Source of the DNA: Anaerolineales bacterium
GTDB taxonomy: Bacteria; Chloroflexota; Anaerolineae; E26-bin7
Length of the DNA: 37,269 nucleotides
Assembly (NCBI GenBank): GCA_004377365.1
Contig: SOHZ01000456.1
Location: forward strand, 1-37,269
Reading direction: 5' to 3'
In this document: one piece after another, positions 31,720 through 37,269 of the stretch
How positions within the stretch are numbered: the first letter of the stretch is position 1
Layout: each line of letters opens with the position of its first letter
Notes under the pieces: model-generated
Told to the model about the DNA's origin: nothing
What the model saw: only the letters and a program-made list of their open reading frames with translations
Database searches by the model: none
Position numbers and translations under genes: made by a program

Positions 31720-33012
31720 CTAGTCCGCTCGGTGTGTCTGAGGTATGTGCTCTGCCAATCTCTTCTCAACAAAGATCGGCTTGAGCCGGGCGAAGCGCTG
31801 CCGCCCGTCCACCAATGGGATGCTGGGCCATTCGTCGCCGATGAGGGGCCGGGCGTAGCGCACGAAATCATCGGTCACGTCCACCCGGTTCGGCGCGATC
31901 CAGGCCTCCGGGAAGGTGCGCTCAGAGTTGGCCACAAGCTCTAGCGGCACCTTGTCGTAGCGGACGTTGTAGAGAGGGCCAGGCTCTCTCAGAATGGTAG
32001 CCATGTAGCCGGACTCTTCTAAAGCCACTTGCACGGCCTTCCTCCCAACTTTGTAAGCCTCTTCCAGATCCACAGTCGAAGCGTAGATCATGCTATGACG
32101 CTGGTCAGTGCCCGGCACATTGCCCCGGGCCACGCCCCGCGCCTGCAGACCGACCTCATTGAGGTAGTTCACTACCAACTGCTCGACCATCATCTGGCTG
32201 GACGAGAATTGGACGTGGCCAAAGGCGTCCTTCCGCTCACCGATGTCACCCACCGGAAAGCCCTCACTGATGACGACCATGGCCCGGCCTCGTGCTTTGA
32301 GCAGATCGTTGACCCGATCCGCCAGTTCCTCCAGGCTCAAGCCCGACTCTTTCATGACGATGAGCAAAGGCATCTCGCGATCCGGGTCGGCCAGACGGGC
32401 TGCGGCTGGGATGAAGCCGATCTTGCGCCCCATGGCTTGCAACACCAGCACTGGGTCGGACGGGCAGGAGCCAGCGTTCTCCTGGTTGGCGTTCTGCACC
32501 GTCAGCGCCCAGTAACGGGCCACACTACCATAGCCTGGGGTGTGGTCAATCAGCTTGAACTCACTGTCGCCCACGTCATTGTCAATGGTCTTGGGCACAC
32601 CGGTAGCTACCAGGTCCAGCCCTCGCTCGTGAGCTAGGTTGGCCACTTTGTGGGCCGTGTCCATCGAGTCGTTTCCGCCGATGTAGAAAAAGTAGCCGAC
32701 GTTGTGCGCTTTAAAGACCTCGACCACCCGCTCAAAATCCTCTTGCTGAGCCGCTTTGAGCTTGTAGCGACAGGTGCCGACGGAGCCAGCAGCCGGAGTG
32801 GTGCGTAGCAGGGCAATCTCCTCAGGCGGTTGGGCGGAGAGGTCGAGCAGCTCTTCTCGCAACACGCCCTCAATACCGTGCCAACCGGCATAGACCGTGC
32901 CAAAAACCTCAGGCGCAGCATGACAGGTCTCGACAACAGCTCGCAGCGAGTTGTTGATGACAGGTGTCGGTCCGCCCGATTGGGCGACGACGACGTTTCG
33001 AGGTGTAGTCAT
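31720..33012 (-). CDS. pfp: 6-phosphofructokinase, probably PPi-dependent
   Basis: The 430-residue enzyme phosphorylates fructose 6-phosphate. The N-terminal VVVAQSGGPTPVINNSL binds the phosphate donor. Two positions that separate donors in the PfkA family both point to pyrophosphate: GGNDS (residues 112-116; Asp in place of the Gly of ATP enzymes) and PKTIDND (140-146; Lys in place of Gly). PAAARLADPDREMPLLI and GHVQFSSSQMMVEQLV are further family stretches. A PPi enzyme makes the step reversible and saves ATP. AAGGAGG lies before the ATG at 33012. Ten bases separate it from the unknown gene upstream, so it is in the gnd operon. Confidence 0.93.
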   Translation of the reverse strand: MTTPRNVVVAQSGGPTPVINNSLRAVVETCHAAPEVFGTVYAGWHGIEGVLREELLDLSAQPPEEIALLRTTPAAGSVGTCRYKLKAAQQEDFERVVEVFKAHNVGYFFYIGGNDSMDTAHKVANLAHERGLDLVATGVPKTIDNDVGDSEFKLIDHTPGYGSVARYWALTVQNANQENAGSCPSDPVLVLQAMGRKIGFIPAAARLADPDREMPLLIVMKESGLSLEELADRVNDLLKARGRAMVVISEGFPVGDIGERKDAFGHVQFSSSQMMVEQLVVNYLNEVGLQARGVARGNVPGTDQRHSMIYASTVDLEEAYKVGRKAVQVALEESGYMATILREPGPLYNVRYDKVPLELVANSERTFPEAWIAPNRVDVTDDFVRYARPLIGDEWPSIPLVDGRQRFARLKPIFVEKRLAEHIPQTHRAD

Positions 33013-33022
33013 GCTTTCCTCC

Positions 33023-33676
33023 TTACTCGAATTCCTCAAGAAAGAATTCCTCGTCCCCGCTCAATGGGACCAGATAGTGGAAGCCGTCAGGCCCCAACTT
33101 ACGCGTCAGCTTGGCCATGATCCGGTCCGCGTTGTCGTAGGGTCCGGCGACAAAGAAAGGCTTGCCGTCTTTGCCACCCAGTGGGATGGGTACCTCACAG
33201 GCATCAGGGTCCGCGTCGCCCAGCACGAGCATGGCGTCGCGGTAGTCGGGATCAGGCTTAAACCCCAGTTCGCCAGCGTAAGCAATCGCCTCGCGGATGA
33301 TCTTGGCCACCAGGTTGATATCTGCTTTGATCATGTCTTGATTAGCCTTCATTCCGTCACGCAATTCTCGGTACTCCTGCATGGTGTGGAGAGGTCTACC
33401 GAAGGCGCTCTTGACGCCCAGGCAGCCCAGGTCTACCAGGAAAACGCCAACGGCGATCTGCCCAGAGGGTGAGCGGCGGGCCACCAGGATTTGCGTGATC
33501 GCACCTTCTTCCTGCCACTCTTTGGTCAGAAGACACTCGTGCAAGGGCCAGCGGCCGGCTGCGCGAAGCAGGGCGCGGCCTGTCAGCCGTGGCTTCGAGC
33601 TGGCGCGTTTCTGTTTGCGTTTGGCAGCCTTGCGCTGGAGCGCTTTCTGATGCCGTTTTGCGGATGGCTTTGCCAC
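33023..33676 (-). CDS. Conserved-looking protein of unknown function with basic N-terminus
   Basis: I do not recognise this 217-residue protein. The first ~35 residues are rich in Lys and Arg (AKPSAKRHQKALQRKAAKRK), as in a nucleic-acid-binding tail. A globular part follows with LHECLLTKEWQEEGAITQIL, IAVGVFLVDLGCLGVKSAFG and a long helix region (INLVAKIIREAIAYAGELGF), ending in an acidic tail (SGDEEFFLEEFE). The start is taken as the GTG at 33676 (AAGGAG seven bases upstream, 11 bases after the gnd stop) rather than the ATG at 33703 inside gnd. It is tightly packed between gnd and pfp, so it is co-transcribed with sugar-phosphate metabolism genes, though that does not reveal its job. Confidence 0.7.
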   Translation of the reverse strand: MAKPSAKRHQKALQRKAAKRKQKRASSKPRLTGRALLRAAGRWPLHECLLTKEWQEEGAITQILVARRSPSGQIAVGVFLVDLGCLGVKSAFGRPLHTMQEYRELRDGMKANQDMIKADINLVAKIIREAIAYAGELGFKPDPDYRDAMLVLGDADPDACEVPIPLGGKDGKPFFVAGPYDNADRIMAKLTRKLGPDGFHYLVPLSGDEEFFLEEFE

Positions 33677-33687
33677 GCGGATTCTCC

Positions 33688-35100
33688 TTAAAACTGCTGC
33701 CACTCGGTATGGAACACACCTTCTTTGTCCACCCGCCGGTAGGTGTGAGCGCCAAAGTAGTCGCGCTGAGCCTGGGTCAGATTAGCGGGCAGCCGGGCCG
33801 TACGATAGGCATCAAAGTAAGCCAGGGCACTGCTAAAGGCCAGGCAAGGGATGCCATTCTCCACCGCGGTCTTGATGACAAAGCGGAGCGCCTCCTGGCC
33901 GCTCTCCACATCGGCTTTGAATCCAGGGTCGAGCAGCAGATTAGGCAAGTCGGGATTGCGGTCATAAGCCTCGCGGATGCGGTTGAGGAACTTGGCACGG
34001 ATGATGCAGCCGCCGCGCCAGATGGTAGCAATCTCACCGAGTTTCAGGTCGTAGTCATACTCCTCGCTGGCTGCCTTCAGGAGCGTAAAGCCCTGAGCAT
34101 AGGAACAGATCTTGGCTGAATAGAGCGCCTTGCGCATTGCCTGGATCAACTCATCACGGTTGCCTTTGTAACGGACAGCCGGGCCGGAGAGCAGCGTCGA
34201 GGCAGCGACACGTTCGCGTTTGTAGGCCGATATGATGCGCGACTCGACTGCAGCGTTAATGGTCGGTGTAGGCGCGCCCAAGTCAAGGGCATTCTGCGAG
34301 GTCCATTTACCGGTCCCCTTCTGCTTGGCCTCGTCGAGGATCACGTCAACCAGGGGCTTGCCGGTCTCGTCATCCATCCTGGTAAAGATGTCAGCCGTGA
34401 TCTCGATCAGGTAGGACTCCAGTTCGCCCTGGTTCCACTCGGCAAAGACCTCGTGCAATTCCTGGGCCGACAGGCCGCCCACGCGGTGCAGAATGTCGTA
34501 CGATTCGGCAATGAGCTGCATGTCGCCGTACTCAATGCCGTTGTGGACCATCTTGACGTAGTGGCCAGCGCCCCGAGGGCCGATGTAGGTGACGCATGGA
34601 TCACCGTTCACCCTAGCTGCGATGGCTGTAAGGATCGGTTCGACCAGGGCATAAGCCTTCGGCTGGCCACCGGGCATGATGCTGGGTCCCCACAGAGCGC
34701 CGTACTCGCCGCCGGAAACTCCGGTGCCGATGTAGAGAAGCCCCATCGCCTCCAGGTCCTCGGCCCGGCGCTCGGTATCTCCAAAGAAAGAGTTCCCGCC
34801 GTCCATGATGAGGTCCCCTGGTTCCAGGTGGGGCTTGAGTTGATCTATCATGGCGTCCACCGGGGCCCCCGCCTTGACCATGAGCATGATTTTACGCGGC
34901 TTCTCCAGCATCTCGACCAATTCTTCCACGCTGTAGGCTGCTTTGATTTTCTTATCTCTGGCTTGCTCGGCCATGAACTTCTTGGTCCGCTCGGCAGTCC
35001 GGTTGTAGACCGCCACCGAGAACCCATTGCGCTCGATGTTGAGGACCAGGTTCTGGCCCATGACAGCCATACCAATTAAGCCGAAATCACAATTGGTCAT
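33688..35100 (-). CDS. gnd: 6-phosphogluconate dehydrogenase (decarboxylating)
   Basis: The 470-residue enzyme oxidises 6-phosphogluconate to ribulose 5-phosphate and CO2. It has the NADP site [35 protein letters not shown], the catalytic region [19 protein letters not shown] and [20 protein letters not shown] (catalytic Lys), and the C-terminal helical domain ending in [15 protein letters not shown]. The length is that of the long (bacterial/eukaryotic) form. GGGAGGTG lies before the ATG. It is the first gene of the run gnd, unknown, pfp, arcC. The region upstream (35101-35168) holds a repeat array. Confidence 0.96.
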   Translation of the reverse strand: MTNCDFGLIGMAVMGQNLVLNIERNGFSVAVYNRTAERTKKFMAEQARDKKIKAAYSVEELVEMLEKPRKIMLMVKAGAPVDAMIDQLKPHLEPGDLIMDGGNSFFGDTERRAEDLEAMGLLYIGTGVSGGEYGALWGPSIMPGGQPKAYALVEPILTAIAARVNGDPCVTYIGPRGAGHYVKMVHNGIEYGDMQLIAESYDILHRVGGLSAQELHEVFAEWNQGELESYLIEITADIFTRMDDETGKPLVDVILDEAKQKGTGKWTSQNALDLGAPTPTINAAVESRIISAYKRERVAASTLLSGPAVRYKGNRDELIQAMRKALYSAKICSYAQGFTLLKAASEEYDYDLKLGEIATIWRGGCIIRAKFLNRIREAYDRNPDLPNLLLDPGFKADVESGQEALRFVIKTAVENGIPCLAFSSALAYFDAYRTARLPANLTQAQRDYFGAHTYRRVDKEGVFHTEWQQF

Positions 35101-35140
35101 TGTTCACCTCCCTTTTTATGTTAAATCTTGTGCCACATGC

Positions 35141-35167
35141 TACGTGGTGCGTGCTGCGTGTTGCGTG
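35141..35167. repeat. Left GCGTG-rich repeat array beside the four-helix-bundle gene
   Basis: TACGTGGTGCGTGCTGCGTGTTGCGTG is made of seven-base units close to GCGTGTT. The inverse of this pattern lies on the other side of the four-helix-bundle gene (35651-35693). Confidence 0.65.
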
Positions 35168-35168
35168 T

Positions 35169-35636
35169 CTACGGCATGGGTATGTTGTCGAGCAGGTCTA
35201 TCAGGCCCACATCGTAGGATGCTTGTTCTTCTTTCAGCTTGTAGCCGCGCTCGGCGGGGATAATGGTGAGTAGCAAGCGAATGATCCTGGTCAAGAGCTT
35301 GATGCGGTGCGTGGCGACGGCTTCTGAGAGGACATGTCGCCCTTGATAATACCAGCCGCGGGCCTCGCGGGCCGAGCCCAGGGCATATTCGTAGAAACGG
35401 GCCTGATCTTTACCGGATCGGTGGCTATAGCCCTCGCTAATGTTGGCGCTAACAGAGCCAATGGCTCGGTACAGTTGATCGGATAGGCTAACGGTGCGCT
35501 TATCTTTTGCCAGCCCGGATACGTCATGCCACGCCGGATCACTAGCGAAGACAGCGAGCCGATAGACCTCCATCCGCCAAAGTGGGTCGTTGGTGAGTTC
35601 TAGAGGGACAGAAGCCAACCACTCGTTGTAAGTCAT
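35169..35636 (-). CDS. Four-helix-bundle protein (23S rRNA intervening-sequence type)
   Basis: The 155-residue protein is mostly helical and carries the signature of the four-helix-bundle family: LWRMEVYRLAVFA, SLSDQLYRAIGSVSANISEGY, GKDQARFYEYALGSAREARGW and a last helix with RIKLLTRIIRLLLTII. Relatives are encoded in intervening sequences of bacterial 23S rRNA and as the Avd protein of diversity-generating retroelements. Here there is no rRNA and no reverse transcriptase or template repeat. AAAGGG precedes the ATG. The gene is bracketed by GCGTGTT-type repeats in inverted orientation and sits between larA-like and gnd, so it looks like a recent passenger. Confidence 0.85.
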   Translation of the reverse strand: MTYNEWLASVPLELTNDPLWRMEVYRLAVFASDPAWHDVSGLAKDKRTVSLSDQLYRAIGSVSANISEGYSHRSGKDQARFYEYALGSAREARGWYYQGRHVLSEAVATHRIKLLTRIIRLLLTIIPAERGYKLKEEQASYDVGLIDLLDNIPMP

Positions 35637-35650
35637 CGAAAGCCCTTTTC

Positions 35651-35693
35651 ACGTTACACAACACGCAACACGCAATACGTTACGCAACGTGTT
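35651..35693. repeat. Right repeat array beside the four-helix-bundle gene, inverse of the left one
   Basis: Units such as AACACGCAACACGCAATACG repeat in steps of seven to eight bases and are the reverse complement of the GCGTGTTGCGTG pattern at 35141. The array runs up to the stop codon of the LarA-family gene. Confidence 0.65.
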
Positions 35694-36950
35694 TCACGAC
35701 CTCAGGAGATAGAGCATCTCCCCCGCCTTAGGCACTACCAGAGTCCCGTCGTCCTCACGTCCCTCCCACTCGGACATGCCAACCGTTGCCGGATCCAGGT
35801 AGCCCAGGTTGACGCGTCGGCACCGTTCCTCTGGAACGCCCGTGGCCAGCGTCACCTGGATACGCGGTTCCTCGACTCCGTTCTCGAAGGTGCCGATGCC
35901 CCGCAGGTGGGTGGAGTGGGCCAGCACGCCCCACGGATAGTCCTTGAAGCGCTCCCACTGCTTCAGGAAGTAGTCGCGGACGTGATAGCCGATCTGGTCA
36001 ATGATCCGGTCGTGAGTATAGGAGATTTCGGTGATATGGGGGGCATAGATGATCACCTCGCCGCCGTCGGCGATAGCTGGCTCCAGCTTATACATCCCCT
36101 TGGCTGCCGTCCACAGATCGTCGTACATCTCTGGCATAACCGACAGCACTCGCTTGAAAGGTTTGTCCACGTAGATGATGTGCAGTTTGGCCGAAAGGTC
36201 GGCGGCGCGCTCGTAGGCCTCCTCCGGTGTGCCGATGAATAGCCCGGCCAGACCATCGGGGATATCCTTGACCACCAGGCTGAAGCACAGCTTGGGTACG
36301 TCAATGAACGAAGCCGCTCGGTCAATGACCTGCCGTACCGGGGTATGCTTGGTACCGATGATTTCCATGCTGGTGATCACAGCCCCTAGCCAGTGGGTCA
36401 AGTTGATCACCTCAGGTCCGCCGATGCCGGGGAAGAAGTACTTGTTCCCCCCTGAGAAGCCAACCACCTCATGGGGGAAAGTTGGCCCGCAGATGATGAG
36501 CTGATCGTAGTCGAAAATCTTGCCGTTGAGGGCTACCGGGATCTCTTGGCGCATCAGGCCGCCGGTGATTTCGGTGGTCTCGTCGGCGGTGATGACACCG
36601 ATGGTGCGGAAGCAGCCAGGTTTGTCCCACTCGTGGTTGAAGATGCGGACCTGCGCGTATTTCCCCGCCCGCTCCGCAGCGGTGATACCGACCAGCCGGT
36701 TCAGAGCCTCCTCGCTCATGGGCTGATGGGTTCCCAGGGCCACCAGATAGTCCAGTGCTGCGACCTTCTCGCCCAGAAACTCGCGGAACAGGCGGAAGAA
36801 CAGGGGAATCGGCGCAGTGCGTGTGTGGTCCGGGATAATGACCAGCACCCGTTTGTTCCCCAAGTCGAGCTCGCTCAAAGCCTGGGTCATCAGTTCACGG
36901 ACTGTATTCTCAGGGAGAAAGCCTTCCTCGTAACCTTTTCCAACGACCAT
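35694..36950 (-). CDS. LarA-family nickel-pincer racemase/epimerase
   Basis: The 418-residue enzyme matches lactate racemase LarA: VIIPDHTRTAPIP (Asp41, Arg44), VALGTHQPMS (His75), ICGPTFPHEVVGFSGGNKYF (His160, Lys170) and INLTHWLG (His186). His160, Lys170 and His186 fall at a constant offset of 14 from the Lactobacillus LarA catalytic/cofactor residues 174, 184 and 200 as I remember them, so the Lys that carries the pincer cofactor and a nickel ligand are kept. LarA homologues act on various 2-hydroxy acids including sugar acids; the substrate here is unknown. No larB, larC or larE is in the window. GAGGGG precedes the ATG and a HAD gene ends seven bases upstream. Confidence 0.88.
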   Translation of the reverse strand: MVVGKGYEEGFLPENTVRELMTQALSELDLGNKRVLVIIPDHTRTAPIPLFFRLFREFLGEKVAALDYLVALGTHQPMSEEALNRLVGITAAERAGKYAQVRIFNHEWDKPGCFRTIGVITADETTEITGGLMRQEIPVALNGKIFDYDQLIICGPTFPHEVVGFSGGNKYFFPGIGGPEVINLTHWLGAVITSMEIIGTKHTPVRQVIDRAASFIDVPKLCFSLVVKDIPDGLAGLFIGTPEEAYERAADLSAKLHIIYVDKPFKRVLSVMPEMYDDLWTAAKGMYKLEPAIADGGEVIIYAPHITEISYTHDRIIDQIGYHVRDYFLKQWERFKDYPWGVLAHSTHLRGIGTFENGVEEPRIQVTLATGVPEERCRRVNLGYLDPATVGMSEWEGREDDGTLVVPKAGEMLYLLRS

Positions 36951-36956
36951 TTCCCC

Positions 36957-37269
36957 TCACCGCTTCCACGGCGGCGTCTCCGGTAGCAGCTTTTCAAATT
37001 CGGCGATGACCGCCGCCTCGTACTCGCCGGCATACTCGCCCGCCAGGAACTTTTGCATCGCTTCTTTGTAGAACCGCTGCCAGGATTCCTCCTCGTGGCC
37101 CGGGTTGATGGGGTAGAAGAGAGCATCGTTAGCCTGGGCCGCTTTCATGTCGCCCGGCGCGTCGCCGATCATCAGGATATGGTCAGAAGCGTACTTACCC
37201 TGAGCGGCCAACTTCAGGTGAAAGGCCTTCTTGCCCATCTCCTGCCCGGCGATGACCCGCACGTACTTA
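36957..37269 (-). CDS. HAD-family hydrolase, C-terminal part (cut by window edge)
   Basis: The frame is open to the right edge (residues KYVRVIAGQEMGKKAFHLKL at the visible start), so only the last ~103 codons are present. HILMIGDAPGDMKAAQAN is HAD motif IV (the acidic pair that binds magnesium) and follows the conserved Lys region. A helical tail (EESWQRFYKEAMQKFLAGEY, then VIAEFEKLLPE) is not typical of small phosphatases. The substrate cannot be judged without the N-terminal half. It precedes the LarA-family gene on the same strand and is probably co-transcribed with it. Confidence 0.78.
   Translation of the reverse strand, partial: KYVRVIAGQEMGKKAFHLKLAAQGKYASDHILMIGDAPGDMKAAQANDALFYPINPGHEEESWQRFYKEAMQKFLAGEYAGEYEAAVIAEFEKLLPETPPWKR

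Noticed and set aside
35141-35693. CRISPR array or diversity-generating retroelement
   Set aside because: Repeat units are seven to eight bases without spacers; no cas gene, reverse transcriptase or template/variable repeat pair is present.

Overview
The window looks like a chromosomal segment of an uncultured, probably anaerobic or microaerophilic bacterium, most plausibly Chloroflexota (Anaerolineae-like). This is an inference from gene content (an AmmeMemoRadiSam system, a siroheme-dependent heme operon, PPi-type phosphofructokinase, Uma2 and four-helix-bundle genes, moderately high GC). No rRNA, tRNA or ribosomal protein gene is present to settle it. Most genes are intact with good Shine-Dalgarno sites, but several accessory genes are broken.

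Left part (1-8.2 kb): the 3' end of a Ser/Thr kinase fused to a TIR domain. Then a Phd-like gene overlapping a C39-like cysteine protease gene, and a Tat-signal radical SAM protein of the AmmeMemoRadiSam system. Next come an AbrB antitoxin with an internally deleted PIN toxin and a convergent YgiT-type zinc-ribbon gene, then a lipoprotein that fuses the other two AmmeMemoRadiSam components (Memo and AMMECR1). A GHMP sugar kinase and a convergent PLP aminotransferase follow, with a shared hairpin terminator between them.

Middle part (8.3-18.7 kb), all on the plus strand: an O-antigen-ligase-type membrane protein, a NucS/DUF91-like nuclease, a GtrA flippase-like protein, a GT4 glycosyltransferase with an unusual inserted domain, an Uma2 nuclease, a remnant of a type IIG enzyme, a BchI/ChlI-like AAA+ protein, an FAD-linked oxidase with a one-base frameshift, two small membrane proteins, a MazG-like pyrophosphohydrolase and a decayed metallophosphoesterase. 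Two of these reading frames carry palindromic repeats inserted in frame.

Heart of the window (18.8-30.6 kb): an eleven-gene operon behind a clear sigma-70 promoter. It encodes an HTH regulator, precorrin-2 dehydrogenase, HemA, HemX/CcsA-like, HemC, CobA-HemD fusion, AhbC, HemB, AhbD, a fused AhbA-AhbB and HemL. Together these make 5-aminolevulinate from glutamyl-tRNA, carry it to uroporphyrinogen III and precorrin-2/siroheme, and then convert siroheme to heme b by the alternative (Ahb) route. Only a dedicated sirohydrochlorin ferrochelatase is not visible. The gene order is the Bacillus-type hemA-X-C-D-B-L order with ahb genes threaded through it.

Right part (30.6-37.3 kb), all on the minus strand: carbamate kinase, PPi-type phosphofructokinase, an unrecognised basic protein and 6-phosphogluconate dehydrogenase form a central-carbon cluster. 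A four-helix-bundle (23S intervening-sequence-type) gene flanked by inverted GCGTGTT-type repeats follows, then a LarA-family nickel-pincer racemase/epimerase and the C-terminal part of a HAD hydrolase cut by the window edge.
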